Positions 16,366 to 25,713 are shown, counted from the first letter of the stretch. The stretch: DNA of 35,776 nucleotides from an uncultured Lachnospiraceae bacterium (GCA_905235415.1 CAJOKX010000009.1:1-35776); one strand, 5' to 3'. Numbers and translations: made by a program. The notes: generated by a model not told the origin, from the sequence alone.

Positions 16366-17481
16366 TTATTGCTTCTTATGACGCCTGCGATGCCTGCCGC
16401 TCTTCTTTGGCGGTTTATGACGGATCTGCCTGATCAGGCTCCAGAATTCCCGATCCGTCAGGATCCGCACGGCGACGACAAACATCCGGTGCAGCCGTAT
16501 CTTTCCGGTAATGGTGACATCCGTCCGGAGTGTTTTGTTATAGAAGTCCGGACGCAGGTCAAATGCATCTGCGCTGTCCGGCAGAAGCATATAGATCAGC
16601 CCTGTCAGCTCGCCGGTTACGTCCGGCTGTCCGGTTCCGAACTCCAGGTACCCTTCCACTGTGCGCGGCTTCCACCCACGGATCAGATAGGCGAGATATC
16701 TGATCGCCTTGCGCAGCATGTGCTCCGCCTCCACACTCAGAAACGGCTCGATCTTATACTGGATCGAACGGATCTTCTTCTCGGTCCGCTCCGCCAGGCT
16801 GTCTGCTGCATCGTACAGATCAAACGGAAGCTGCAGCCATTTCAGCAGCAGGTCGCAGATCTTTTCGATCAGCCGGCAGGCCGTTTCCGGAATGGCCTCC
16901 AGGAAAGCACGGATCTTCGACTGTTCCTGCGCTTCGTCTGTCCGCTTGCTGTCTGCAGCCGTATAATCTTCCGGCTGGTGTTCATCCGGTTTATGATCTT
17001 CCGGCTGGTGTTCATCCGGTTTATGATCTTCCGGCTTGTGATCTTCCGGCTTGTGATCTTCCGTTGGTGCGCTGCCTGTTTCCGGTCCGCTTATTTCCGG
17101 CGCCGCGCTCTCTTTAGCAGGAGGAGCGTCGGGCGGCGTATCCTTCAGCACCTTCTCCGATGCCCTGCCCTGCTGCGCATCTGCGGCCGCCTCCTTTGGC
17201 GGCGCTGCCTCTTCGGGGAAGCGGAACGTCTTCAGATCCTTGAACGCGGCCCGGATCCTGCCATGCACTGCTCTGTCATGGTACTGCGCGTTCACCTTCA
17301 GCAGTTTCAGCAGCCATGTGACGCTGCCTTGTCCTTCCGGAGGGCCGTCCTCCTTCCGGATGTGTATGCTGTAGCGCAGCGGCACAAACAGTATGATCAG
17401 GATGACTGCCAGGATCAGAGCCAGAACCACAAGGATCAGGATGCCGATGACCTTTAGAATTGTCAAAAGTATATGCAGCAT
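16366..17481 (-). CDS. DUF2953 membrane protein with proline/charged repeat linker
   Basis: 371 residues. A long N-terminal hydrophobic segment (about 4-33) anchors it. FVPLRYSIHIRKEDG follows, then a linker (about 90-195) rich in Pro, Glu, Asp, His and Lys with a tandem EDHKP/DEHQP repeat. The C-terminal part contains the DUF2953-type core, with YLEFGTGQPDVTGELTGLIY, and ends in a basic HRRRHKK tail. This is the YtfI-like partner gene of gerW and lies 22 bases before it. The biochemical role is unknown; co-occurrence with gerW suggests a spore-related envelope function. The linker repeat is unusual for the family as I know it. Confidence 0.85.
   Translation of the reverse strand: MLHILLTILKVIGILILVVLALILAVILIILFVPLRYSIHIRKEDGPPEGQGSVTWLLKLLKVNAQYHDRAVHGRIRAAFKDLKTFRFPEEAAPPKEAAADAQQGRASEKVLKDTPPDAPPAKESAAPEISGPETGSAPTEDHKPEDHKPEDHKPDEHQPEDHKPDEHQPEDYTAADSKRTDEAQEQSKIRAFLEAIPETACRLIEKICDLLLKWLQLPFDLYDAADSLAERTEKKIRSIQYKIEPFLSVEAEHMLRKAIRYLAYLIRGWKPRTVEGYLEFGTGQPDVTGELTGLIYMLLPDSADAFDLRPDFYNKTLRTDVTITGKIRLHRMFVVAVRILTDREFWSLIRQIRHKPPKKSGRHRRRHKKQ
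16967..17063 (-). repeat. 15/30-bp in-frame repeat in the DUF2953 gene
   Basis: Two 30-base units and three 15-base units encode alternating EDHKP and DEHQP pentapeptides. The units are multiples of three, so copy changes would keep the frame. Confidence 0.75.
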
Positions 17482-17492
17482 GTATGCTCCCG

Positions 17493-17807
17493 TCAGTTCG
17501 TCTGAGACAGCCAGGCGCGGATGTCCGCATCCTTCCGGTCCCGGTACACATCCTGCACCAGCGCTTCCAGAAGGCTCTCTGCTTCCGTGCGGCCCTGCGC
17601 CAGCCCTACAATCTGAAGACAGTGCCCGCGTATATACGCATGCGACAGCTCTGAGGCCCTGATGATCTCAAGCTGGCTGCCCGTGCTCTCGGGCAGGATC
17701 AGAAGATATACAAAAGCCGGATAGACCCCATGATTGATGTCATCGACCACACGGGTTCTTCGGCTTTTGATCAGGCTTCCGACGTATAGATTGCGATACC
17801 ATCTCAT
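17493..17807 (-). CDS. Conserved-looking protein of unknown function
   Basis: 104 residues; I do not recognise it. It starts MRWYRNLYVG and contains no clear membrane span or signal. The middle is moderately hydrophobic (YPAFVYLLILPESTG), followed by two predicted helices, and the C-terminus is charged. It lies in the middle of a tight run, 21 bases after the Nudix gene and 11 before the DUF2953 gene, which supports it as a real gene. The ribosome site is weak (an ACGGA-type stretch), so the start is uncertain. Confidence 0.75.
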   Translation of the reverse strand: MRWYRNLYVGSLIKSRRTRVVDDINHGVYPAFVYLLILPESTGSQLEIIRASELSHAYIRGHCLQIVGLAQGRTEAESLLEALVQDVYRDRKDADIRAWLSQTN

Positions 17808-17828
17808 AGAATCCGTTCCATCTTCGCA

Positions 17829-18266
17829 TCAGTTCCATCTGTCCTGCCGCTTCAGTTCCAGATAAGCGTTATACCCCTTCTCGAGGATCATCTTCTCATT
17901 CGAGAACTTCAGCAGGTGATAGGCCTCATGAAACTTGTAATATCCTGAATCAATAAAATACTCTTCCCTCTGCGGTTTGGAATAATAGCTTTCCGCACGC
18001 ATCAGATACCAGTGGACTACCTTTTCAACCGTATCCTGCGGCACGTTGAAAGAATACTGGCTCTTCCCGATATATTCGACTACCTGGGCTTTTGCGCCTG
18101 TTTCCTCCCTGACTTCCCGAAGCGCTGTCTGGTCGTATTCCTCTCCTTCTTCGACGGTCCCTTTGGGCAGGACCCATCCTTCATAGCGGTTCCGGTAACT
18201 CTTGTACAGTACCAGAATCTTTCCTCTGAATATAACCACACCGCCACAGCTTGTTGCCTCAATCAT
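17829..18266 (-). CDS. Nudix hydrolase
   Basis: 145 residues with a perfect Nudix box at residues 36-58 (GTVEEGEEYDQTALREVREE then TGA), matching Gx5Ex7REUxEExGU. Such enzymes hydrolyse nucleoside diphosphates linked to another group (dinucleoside polyphosphates, damaged nucleotides, nucleotide sugars). The WVLPKG segment just before the box resembles the Ap4A hydrolase/DIPP-like groups, but the substrate cannot be decided. The ATG at 18266 follows GGAGG at seven bases. It lies 63 bases after the PBP gene. Confidence 0.95.
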   Translation of the reverse strand: MIEATSCGGVVIFRGKILVLYKSYRNRYEGWVLPKGTVEEGEEYDQTALREVREETGAKAQVVEYIGKSQYSFNVPQDTVEKVVHWYLMRAESYYSKPQREEYFIDSGYYKFHEAYHLLKFSNEKMILEKGYNAYLELKRQDRWN

Positions 18267-18329
18267 TGCAACACCTCCTGTCTGTGTTCCGGTCTTTCTA
18301 TGGAATCAGTATATCGCATCCCGGATCGA

Positions 18330-19826
18330 TTATCCATAGAAAAAGGTATCCAGGATCTGTTTTGCAATCGGGACCGCAGTGGAAGAGCCGGTTCCGCCGT
18401 CCTCTGCGATCACTGCTAGCGCAATATGCGGCTCCCCTGTCTCGGCAAATCCGCAGAACCACGAGTGCGTGCCGGTCGAACCGCCCGCGTCATATTCCGC
18501 GGAGCCCGTCTTGCCGGCAACCGTATAACCGCTGCCGCTCAGTGCCGCTGCCGTACCGCCGGTCACGGTACCGGTCATATACTCCGTCAGGACAGCCGCC
18601 TCCTCCGGACTCATGACTTTCGCACAGATCTCCGGGCTGTTCTCCTTCACAACCGTGCCGTCGGAGGTCTCGATCCGGTCCACATAAGTGGGCTTCATCA
18701 TCACGCCCCCGTTTGCGATTGCGGATGTGATCAGCGCCATATGCAGCGGCGTCACCAGGGTATCTCCCTGCCCGATCGCCGTCGTCATCTGCTCTCCGGA
18801 CGAAGAGTCCTTGTTGAGCTTAAAGACGCTCTGCGAGGACGGAAGGCCCGCGGGCAGCGCCCGGTTGAACAGAAAGTCCTCAGCCGTGCTGCGCAGGGTC
18901 CGGTTGTCCATATCCAGGCCGATCTTTGCAAACGCCGTATTGCAGGAATTGGCAAATGCAGACGCAAGGCTCTCCTGCCCGTGCACCTCATTGTTATAGC
19001 ATGTAATGGTCACATCTCCCTCAGACAGCATCCCCTGGCAGTTCCACTGAAACTGCTGATAGTCTGAAGGATGCTCCCGCAGATACGCAAGCGCAGTGAC
19101 CATCTTGAAGGTCGATCCGGGCGGATAGAGACCCTGCGCGGCACGGTTCAGCAGCGGGCTGGTATTCGTATCCGAAGACAGACTCTCCCACTCGCTTCCG
19201 ATCGTATTCGGATTGAAATCAGGCTTGCTGACCATCGCAAGGATTCTTCCGGAGTCCGGTTCCATGACAACCACGGCGCCCCTGTACGATCCGAGCGCAT
19301 AATAGGCGGCCTGCTGGAGCTTCGGGTCGAGGGATACCACCACTCTGTCTCCCTGGATCTTGTCTCCGCGCTCGCCAGCCTGAATCTGCTGGAGCAGGCT
19401 GGAATGAGAGGTCAGCAGATCATAATTTTCCGTAGCCTCCAGTCCGGACTTTCCGTTGGAAGCATACCCGATCACATGCGCGAACAGATTGTCAAACGGA
19501 TAGCTGCGGGTCTGGTTCCCGGATTCATCGACCAGCGTCGTTGCCAGAAGCGTTCCGCCGGACGTGATAATATCTCCGCGGATCACATTTTCAGAATTCG
19601 TATCCGCCTTGGTATTGTTGATGTTGCTCTTCAGGCCGTCCGCCTGGAAGACCAGGATATATACGACGCGCCCGATGAGCAGCACAAACAGAAGCACGAA
19701 GATCCATGTGACAATGGACAGCTCCGTGTTGCGTCTTCTTCCGGTCTGCGTTTCGTCAGGGCGCTCCGTCAGATCGACTCTGCGGATCTCCGGCTCCCGG
19801 ACGTCTGATTCTCTCCCGCGCCTCAT
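18330..19826 (-). CDS. Class B penicillin-binding protein, SEDS partner (PbpA-like)
   Basis: A peptidoglycan transpeptidase, 498 residues. A basic N-terminus and one membrane span (about 37-60) place the enzyme outside. Catalytic motifs are complete: STFK (Ser238-Lys241), SCN (Ser294-Asn296) and KTG (439-441). The N-terminal dimerisation part is short, like the PbpA-type class B enzymes of Actinobacteria and Clostridia rather than FtsI or SpoVD with PASTA domains. Its start overlaps the SEDS gene stop by four bases (ATGA), so the pair is made in coupled fashion, as expected for a SEDS-bPBP wall synthase. Whether it acts in division, elongation or sporulation is not shown. Confidence 0.94.
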   Translation of the reverse strand: MRRGRESDVREPEIRRVDLTERPDETQTGRRRNTELSIVTWIFVLLFVLLIGRVVYILVFQADGLKSNINNTKADTNSENVIRGDIITSGGTLLATTLVDESGNQTRSYPFDNLFAHVIGYASNGKSGLEATENYDLLTSHSSLLQQIQAGERGDKIQGDRVVVSLDPKLQQAAYYALGSYRGAVVVMEPDSGRILAMVSKPDFNPNTIGSEWESLSSDTNTSPLLNRAAQGLYPPGSTFKMVTALAYLREHPSDYQQFQWNCQGMLSEGDVTITCYNNEVHGQESLASAFANSCNTAFAKIGLDMDNRTLRSTAEDFLFNRALPAGLPSSQSVFKLNKDSSSGEQMTTAIGQGDTLVTPLHMALITSAIANGGVMMKPTYVDRIETSDGTVVKENSPEICAKVMSPEEAAVLTEYMTGTVTGGTAAALSGSGYTVAGKTGSAEYDAGGSTGTHSWFCGFAETGEPHIALAVIAEDGGTGSSTAVPIAKQILDTFFYG

Positions 19827-21265
19827 GGCTCTCTCCTCCGGTCCTCATAGCGCACGGTATCACGCATCCTCTGCTCCTGCATCGAAGAGCGCTCATTTTC
19901 ATACATCTGCTGCTCCTGCATCATAGAGCGCTTCTGCTGTTCCTTCCGGACCTCGTCGCCCCGGAGCATGTACAGTCCCTGGACGATCGCAAACATCAGC
20001 AGCGTGCTCAGAACGGAGCTGCCGCCATAGCTGACCAGCGGCAGCGTCACCCCCGTCATCGGGATCAGCTTCGTACCGCCTCCGATGGTCAGAAAGACCT
20101 GTGTTGCGTACGTTGTTCCGATGCCCAGCGCCGCCAGACGGTAGAACCGGTTGGACAGCTTCATCGAGATGTTGACAAACATGATAAATACGGCCATGCA
20201 GATCAGGATCAGGCAGATTCCGAAGATGCCGCCCAGCTCCTCCAGGATCGCGCTGAACATGAAGTCCTGCTCCACATAAGGGATCGCGCCCGGGCTTCCG
20301 CTGCACAGGCCGGTCCCCAGCCATCCGCCCGCGGCGATGGCAAACAGCGACTGGCAGATCTGGTACCCGCTTCCGGCATAATCGGCGAACGGATCTCTCC
20401 AGATCTGTACCCGGACCCTCACATGGGAGAACAGGAAATACGACGCCACTGCTGCCGCGCAGAACGCCAGGATCCCGATCATGGTCAGGAACGGATTGCG
20501 GGTGGCAACGAACAGCATCACCAGATAGGTCACAAAAAAGATCAGGGCGGATCCCAGGTCTGTCGAGATCACCAGCAGAAGGACATGCGCCGCTGCCAGG
20601 ATCGTCGCGATCAGAACCCTGCGGAAGCTGTGCTCCGTACTCAGAAGACCCGCAACCGCGAATACAAACACAATCTTGACGAACTCAGACGCCTGGAAGC
20701 TGAAGCCACCGATATAGATCGCAAGCTTCGCTCCGTTCGTCACATTGGCTGCGACTAAAACCAGCGCCAGCAGTCCGATACCGACAAACACATAGCCCCA
20801 TGTCATTTTCGTCAGGACATCCAGTTTGCGGATGATCAGAGGTACCAGCAGCGAAAGGGCCGTCCCTGCAGCCGCAATCTCAAACTGCTTCACCGACAGG
20901 TCATACGACAGCCGCGTGATCATGATAAAGCCGATGGTCAGCAGCATGCACATATTGTTGATCAGGCTCCTGGACGCACGCGGATACAGATTGCGGAACA
21001 GAAGCAGCGTGAACATCAGGTACAGCACCTGGGCCGCGTAAAACAGGATCAGGTCAAAGCGCATCGTGTTCAGGAACATGACCAGGTACGCGAGGAAATG
21101 AATCGCGAACATGGAAACATTCTGGCGCAGGAAGATATGCTCACGGTCCGTGCGGCTTCTCTGCGCAAAAACCGTAAAGCACTGTATGGTATAAACGGCA
21201 ATCAGCACCAGAATCAGGTACTGCGCCGCCCTGGATACAGCCGCGCCCAGATTCGTCAGATTCAC
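19823..21265 (-). CDS. FtsW/RodA/SpoVE-family SEDS glycosyltransferase
   Basis: A polytopic lipid II polymerase that makes glycan strands with its partner PBP. It has 480 residues with about ten hydrophobic segments. SEDS marks are visible: SFQASEFVKIVFVF, STDLGSALIFF (the conserved Asp region), and the C-terminal IPMTGVTLPLVSYGGSSVL. It ends in a cytoplasmic tail rich in Met, Gln, Glu and Arg (MQEQQMYENERSSMQEQRM). The start is a GTG at 21265, six bases after GGAG. It lies three bases after the U32 gene. FtsW, RodA and SpoVE cannot be separated by eye. Confidence 0.95.
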   Translation of the reverse strand: MNLTNLGAAVSRAAQYLILVLIAVYTIQCFTVFAQRSRTDREHIFLRQNVSMFAIHFLAYLVMFLNTMRFDLILFYAAQVLYLMFTLLLFRNLYPRASRSLINNMCMLLTIGFIMITRLSYDLSVKQFEIAAAGTALSLLVPLIIRKLDVLTKMTWGYVFVGIGLLALVLVAANVTNGAKLAIYIGGFSFQASEFVKIVFVFAVAGLLSTEHSFRRVLIATILAAAHVLLLVISTDLGSALIFFVTYLVMLFVATRNPFLTMIGILAFCAAAVASYFLFSHVRVRVQIWRDPFADYAGSGYQICQSLFAIAAGGWLGTGLCSGSPGAIPYVEQDFMFSAILEELGGIFGICLILICMAVFIMFVNISMKLSNRFYRLAALGIGTTYATQVFLTIGGGTKLIPMTGVTLPLVSYGGSSVLSTLLMFAIVQGLYMLRGDEVRKEQQKRSMMQEQQMYENERSSMQEQRMRDTVRYEDRRREP

Positions 21266-21268
21266 GCT

Positions 21269-23563
21269 TTACTCCACTCCTTTCCTGAAATGTCCCCTTG
21301 TATAGGGCTCCCCTGCCCCGGAATTGACTATGCGCCGCACCTGCTCCCCGCTCTCGACCGTAAAACTGTAACGCAGAGCGGAACCCCCCAGAGCGCGGAT
21401 CTCCTCTTCCAGGTCCGTCAGGACCAGCGGCACACTGTTATAGATTGTATTCGTACAGATCCCGCACGCATTCCGCACCGGAAACAGGATGCCTTTGCGG
21501 TCTTTCAGATACCGGATGCCGCTCTTGTGCCTGCACCCGGTGACTGTATTTGTCAGGCACTGCGCGCTGACCATCAGCGGCAGATATCCGTAGAGCACAC
21601 ACTCGCTTCCGGCACATCCTCTCGCGGAAAGCTCCCTGGCCGTGCATTCATACGGAAGCGTATCCATGGTGATTCCAAGAGATGCAAGCTGCTCCCTTGC
21701 TTCCCGGTTCCAGGTATACAGGCCGGCGCCGGCGATGTACTCCGCATCGGTCATACCGCGCCTTGCGAAATACCCGATCTGGTCATAGCACTCCAGCAGA
21801 TACCCGTCCGGCTGCACCTCTTTCAGGCGGGAGGCTGTATCCTCAAAAACGCGCACACTATCCGCCCTCCAGACAGGCGGCATCATCACATACGCCTTTT
21901 TCCCGCACGCCTTCACCTTCTGCAGGTTTTTCGCGCTGCACAGGGGCAGATCCAGATAGACGCCCCCGATCCTGTCAGAATCAAGTACGCTTTCCAGCTG
22001 CGCCATCGTGCACACAGAAGCCGTGACTTGTGGATGCCTCTGCGCGGAGAACGGTCCCCTGTCGGAAGCGCTGTCCCCTGTCTGCCTGGGCTGCAGCGGC
22101 GATGAAGGGGCTGCTGGTGCCAATGCCCAGGCTTCAGCTGCCGCTGCAGGATTCGCTGCAGGAATCCGCCCTCTGTCAAGGGTTCTCTTCCCTGCAGAGA
22201 GGATCTTCTGTGTCAGAGCATCCAATGCACTTCTTCGAAGAACGTTCAGATCCCGGACCGGGATAAACAGACCTTCCTCCAGATCGATCGTCAGCGACTC
22301 TATCGTGTAGGGCGTATCGCCCGTCTTCATCAGCTGCCTGCGCACATCCTCTTCAGCCGCAGCCCTGCTGAGAGCTCTGCCGGGCACAGAACCGTATGCG
22401 GCGGCAGATGTCCTGTCCGGACAGGTCACACGCAGAGACATCGGTTCATCCGCATGGATGGACACGCTGGCACAGATGCCGATTTTGCGCTCTTTCTCAT
22501 ACTGATCGTGGATCCTGCCGACCGCTGCCTGGGCGTCTCTGAGCGCATCGCCTTTTTCCCTGGCAGGTTCTTTCAGGACGATCATATCCCGCCCGTTGCG
22601 CTTTTCATAATAGCCCTGTGAATACGGTCCTCTGCTGAAGAGCTTTGTCAGAAGCTTCTCATCTTCCGGATCCACATGATATCTCTCCCGACCGCCTTCC
22701 AGGTACAGATCTGCGTACCGGCGGTACATGCCGCACACTCCGGAAGCATATTCCGGGCTCTTCATGCGGCCCTCAATCTTGAGGGATGCGATCCCCGCGT
22801 CGATCAGATCCGGAAGGATCTGCAGGGTACAGATATCTTTGGGACTGAGCAGGGCGTGTTCATCCTGTCTGCCCAGAACCCGGCCCGGCGCTGTGCCTTG
22901 GGCATCTTCCGGGCTGCTTACGCCATCCAGCAATTCATAAGGAAGCCTGCACGGCTGCGCACATCTTCCGCGGTTTCCGCTCCTGCCGCCGATCATACTG
23001 CTCATCAGGCATTTGCCTGAATAACAGTAGCACAGCGCCCCGTGGACGAATGTCTCCAGCTCGATGTCCACGCTCTGCCTGATCTTCCGGATCTCAGCAA
23101 GGGACAGTTCCCTGGAGAGCACCACCCTGGAGGCGCCCATCTCTTTGAGAAGACGCACCCCGTCTTCGCTCATGACCGTCATCTGGGTCGATGCATGGAG
23201 CGGCAGGCCGGGGAATTCGCGCTTCAGAAAATGAAAAACGCCGAAGTCCTGTACGAGCACGGCATCCACCCCGTGCTCATAGACCGGCGCCATGGTCTCA
23301 TATAGCTGACCGGAGAGCTCATTTTCCTTGAGGAGCGTATTCACGGTCAGATACAGGCGGGCCCCGTGCAGATGGCAATAGTCAATTGCCTCCAGGAGTT
23401 CATCCGTCTGAAGATTCTTCGCATAGGCACGCGCACCGAAAGCGCTCCCGCCGGTATAGACCGCGTCCGCGCCGGCATTGACGGCAGCGCGGATCCCTTC
23501 CATGCTGCCCCCGGGAGCAAGAATCTCCACAGTATTCTTCTTCCCTTCCCTGGTACGGTTCAT
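21269..23563 (-). CDS. Large U32-family protein (RlhA/TrhP-like RNA hydroxylation factor)
   Basis: 764 residues from the ATG at 23563. Despite the name 'peptidase U32', characterised relatives (TrhP, RlhA) are needed for hydroxylation of tRNA or 23S rRNA. The N-terminal half has ILAPGGSMEGIRAAVNAGAD, the signature ETFVHGALCYCYSGKCLMSS (170-189) and the RGRCAQPCRLPYEL cysteine cluster (Cys178, 180, 185, 201, 205), suggesting an iron-sulphur site. The longer C-terminal half, past an Ala/Pro-rich linker at about 475-510, has more cysteines (RNACGICTN). The size favours the RlhA-like long class with a DUF3656-type insert. It begins seven bases after the zapA stop with no clear ribosome site, so coupling to zapA is likely and the start is approximate. 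Confidence 0.9.
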   Translation of the reverse strand: MNRTREGKKNTVEILAPGGSMEGIRAAVNAGADAVYTGGSAFGARAYAKNLQTDELLEAIDYCHLHGARLYLTVNTLLKENELSGQLYETMAPVYEHGVDAVLVQDFGVFHFLKREFPGLPLHASTQMTVMSEDGVRLLKEMGASRVVLSRELSLAEIRKIRQSVDIELETFVHGALCYCYSGKCLMSSMIGGRSGNRGRCAQPCRLPYELLDGVSSPEDAQGTAPGRVLGRQDEHALLSPKDICTLQILPDLIDAGIASLKIEGRMKSPEYASGVCGMYRRYADLYLEGGRERYHVDPEDEKLLTKLFSRGPYSQGYYEKRNGRDMIVLKEPAREKGDALRDAQAAVGRIHDQYEKERKIGICASVSIHADEPMSLRVTCPDRTSAAAYGSVPGRALSRAAAEEDVRRQLMKTGDTPYTIESLTIDLEEGLFIPVRDLNVLRRSALDALTQKILSAGKRTLDRGRIPAANPAAAAEAWALAPAAPSSPLQPRQTGDSASDRGPFSAQRHPQVTASVCTMAQLESVLDSDRIGGVYLDLPLCSAKNLQKVKACGKKAYVMMPPVWRADSVRVFEDTASRLKEVQPDGYLLECYDQIGYFARRGMTDAEYIAGAGLYTWNREAREQLASLGITMDTLPYECTARELSARGCAGSECVLYGYLPLMVSAQCLTNTVTGCRHKSGIRYLKDRKGILFPVRNACGICTNTIYNSVPLVLTDLEEEIRALGGSALRYSFTVESGEQVRRIVNSGAGEPYTRGHFRKGVE

Positions 23564-23570
23564 ATCTGCA

Positions 23571-24014
23571 TCAGCGTCTGTAATTCTTGTTGTTATTCGA
23601 TCCGCGCGCTGCCTCGGACTGACTGAGCCTGGCTTCAAGGTCCACGATCCGCTTCTGATAGTCGGACGCTTCCTCCTGCAGGGAACTGATCTGCTTCTGC
23701 GCCTCTTCCTGCTTTACCTGCAGGGAAACCAGCTCATGCTTGATCTCATACAGTTCCTTATCCTTCTCGGACAGATCCTTCTCCAGCTTCTCAACAGACT
23801 TCCTGGCTTTGAAATAATCATCGGCCGTGTTCAGGTCGAGCATCAGGCTCTTCTGTACACTCGGCAGATGGCGGTATCCGTCCAGCGCCTTGAGTTCCGT
23901 GATCTTATTGTTCAGATACGTGGCAACCTGATGGATATAATCCTCGCTCTCATAGCCTCCGAGCTTGTAGATCTTTCCGTCGATCACGACTTCCGTATAA
24001 TTCTTCTTTTCCAT
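23571..24014 (-). CDS. zapA: ZapA, cell division protein
   Basis: 147 residues from the ATG at 24014, eight bases after GAGGG. The N-terminal ZapA domain (about 1-70) reads KNYTEVVIDGKIYKLGGYES. A long coiled coil (about 70-135; heptads rich in Lys, Glu, Leu, Gln) follows, and an Asn-rich end. ZapA cross-links FtsZ filaments at the division site. In Clostridia a zapA-U32 gene pair is common. It lies 16 bases after ruvB, inside the ruvAB-SEDS run. The C-terminal extension is longer than in E. coli ZapA but usual for Firmicutes. Confidence 0.92.
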   Translation of the reverse strand: MEKKNYTEVVIDGKIYKLGGYESEDYIHQVATYLNNKITELKALDGYRHLPSVQKSLMLDLNTADDYFKARKSVEKLEKDLSEKDKELYEIKHELVSLQVKQEEAQKQISSLQEEASDYQKRIVDLEARLSQSEAARGSNNNKNYRR

Positions 24015-24030
24015 GGTGCAGTCCCTCTGT

Positions 24031-25038
24031 TCAATCCTTCTCCAGGGGTTTCTCCAAACCCAGATGCAGATACGCAAGTTCCGTTACGACACGCCCGGAC
24101 GGCGTGCGCATCAGGAAACCGTTCTTGATCAGATACGGTTCATAGACATCCTCCAGCGTCCCGGCATCCTCGCCGATCGCAGCCGCCAGATTGTTCAGCC
24201 CCACCGGGCCGCCGCCGAACTTGTCGATCATAATCGTCAGGATCGTCCGGTCCAGCGTATCGAGCCCATACCGGTCGACCTCCAGAAAATCAAGCGCCTT
24301 GCCGGCAACCTCCTCCGTGATCTCCCCGTCATACATCACCTCGGCGATATCACGCGTCCTTTTGAGGAGCCGGTTGGCCAGTCTGGGCGTTCCTCTGGAT
24401 CTTCTGGCAATCGCTTCGGCGCCTTTGCTGTCGATCTTCACTTCCAGCACCGAGGCGGAACGCTCCACAATGGTCTTGAGCTCATCCGTCGTATAGTATT
24501 CCAGATGATGGATCACGCCGAACCGGTCCCTGAGCGGCGCTGACAGAAGGCCTGCCCTGGTTGTGGCGCCGATCATGGTAAACGGAGGCAGGTCCAGACG
24601 GATGGAGCGGGCCGCCGCCCCTTTTCCGATCATGATATCGATCGCGAAATCCTCCATCGCCGGATACAGGACTTCCTCCACCTGGCGGTTCAGCCGGTGG
24701 ATCTCATCCACAAAGAGCACATCGCCCTCATTGAGACTGCTCAGCACTGCGGCAATCTCGCCCGGCTTCTCGATTGCAGGTCCCGACGTCACCTTCAGGT
24801 TCACGCCCATCTCATTGGCAATGATCCCGGCCAGCGTTGTCTTGCCCAGTCCGGGCGGGCCGTAAAACAGGACATGGTCCAGCGGCTCGCCGCGCTTCTT
24901 CGCAGCTTCTATAAAGATTCTTAAAGACTCCTTTGCCTTTTCCTGTCCGATATACTGATCCAGCGTCTGCGGCCGGAGCTTCGGATCCAGCCTCAGATCC
25001 TCCGCCGTCTCATCTGTAGTTATGATTCTCTTCGCCAT
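24031..25038 (-). CDS. ruvB: RuvB, Holliday junction branch-migration helicase
   Basis: The hexameric AAA+ motor that drives branch migration with RuvA. It has 335 residues, full length. Walker A GPPGLGKT is at 60-67, Walker B LFVDEIHR at 108-115, the sensor/arginine finger region is [18 protein letters not shown], and a C-terminal winged helix ends in [13 protein letters not shown]. The ATG at 25038 has only a weak AGGA further upstream, suggesting coupling to ruvA 60 bases before. No ruvC is in the window, as is normal for Firmicutes, which use RecU or YqgF-type enzymes. Confidence 0.98.
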   Translation of the reverse strand: MAKRIITTDETAEDLRLDPKLRPQTLDQYIGQEKAKESLRIFIEAAKKRGEPLDHVLFYGPPGLGKTTLAGIIANEMGVNLKVTSGPAIEKPGEIAAVLSSLNEGDVLFVDEIHRLNRQVEEVLYPAMEDFAIDIMIGKGAAARSIRLDLPPFTMIGATTRAGLLSAPLRDRFGVIHHLEYYTTDELKTIVERSASVLEVKIDSKGAEAIARRSRGTPRLANRLLKRTRDIAEVMYDGEITEEVAGKALDFLEVDRYGLDTLDRTILTIMIDKFGGGPVGLNNLAAAIGEDAGTLEDVYEPYLIKNGFLMRTPSGRVVTELAYLHLGLEKPLEKD

Positions 25039-25098
25039 CTGCGTGTCCGTTCCTGTATCCGATCGTGTCAGTTCTCACAAATCCTGCCGGCAGCCACT

Positions 25099-25713
25099 CT
25101 ACATACCGATCACTTTCAGCGCCTGCTTCAGCACATCCTGCGTCTGCATCTCATCGGTGATCTTCACCCGCCTCACAGCGCGCAGAGATTCGGAAGACGA
25201 ATACCCAAGCGCAATCAGCGCCTGAACCGCCTCCTGAAGCTCTTCCTCCGCCGCAGAAACAGACGCACCCTGCGCGGGACTTTCCTCTGTCATCTGCCCG
25301 ATCGCATCTTCCAGGCTGAGCTTATCTTTCAGCTCCAGAATCAGCTTCTTTGCAGTCTTCGGCCCTACGCCGGGCGCCTTGGCGATCGCCTTGAAGTCAT
25401 CTGAAAATACCGCAAACCGGATCTCATTGGCGCTCAGCGCCCCCAGGATCCCCAGGGCCGCTTTCGGTCCGATCCCGGAAACCGTGAGCAGGGTCTTATA
25501 GACCTGCATGTCATCCTCGGAGAGAAACCCGTAGAGCCGGATCGCATCCTCGGACACAGACATATATGTGTGAATCTTCACCTCGCTGCCTGCAGGCGGC
25601 ATATCCGCAGCGTCCCGGCTGCTGATATTGATCTGAAACCCGACTCCGTTCACGTCCAGGACAACCCTGCCGTCATATACACCCGCAAGCTCGCCCTTCA
25701 GATATGTAATCAT
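25099..25713 (-). CDS. ruvA: RuvA, Holliday junction DNA-binding subunit
   Basis: A tetrameric junction-binding protein that loads RuvB. It has 204 residues from the ATG at 25713 (GGAGAGGATCGT upstream). It has an N-terminal OB fold starting MITYLKGELAGVYDG, two helix-hairpin-helix motifs (VSGIGPKAALGIL at 78-90, APGVGPKTAKKLI at 113-125), an acidic linker, and the C-terminal RuvB-binding domain (ALIALGYSSSESLRAV). It heads the long leftward gene run that ends with gerW. Confidence 0.97.
   Translation of the reverse strand: MITYLKGELAGVYDGRVVLDVNGVGFQINISSRDAADMPPAGSEVKIHTYMSVSEDAIRLYGFLSEDDMQVYKTLLTVSGIGPKAALGILGALSANEIRFAVFSDDFKAIAKAPGVGPKTAKKLILELKDKLSLEDAIGQMTEESPAQGASVSAAEEELQEAVQALIALGYSSSESLRAVRRVKITDEMQTQDVLKQALKVIGM

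Noticed and set aside
16369-17457. A 362-codon plus-strand frame opposite the DUF2953 gene
   Set aside because: It is the antisense reading of the repeat-rich gene, giving odd Phe/Arg/Ile repeats and no ribosome site.
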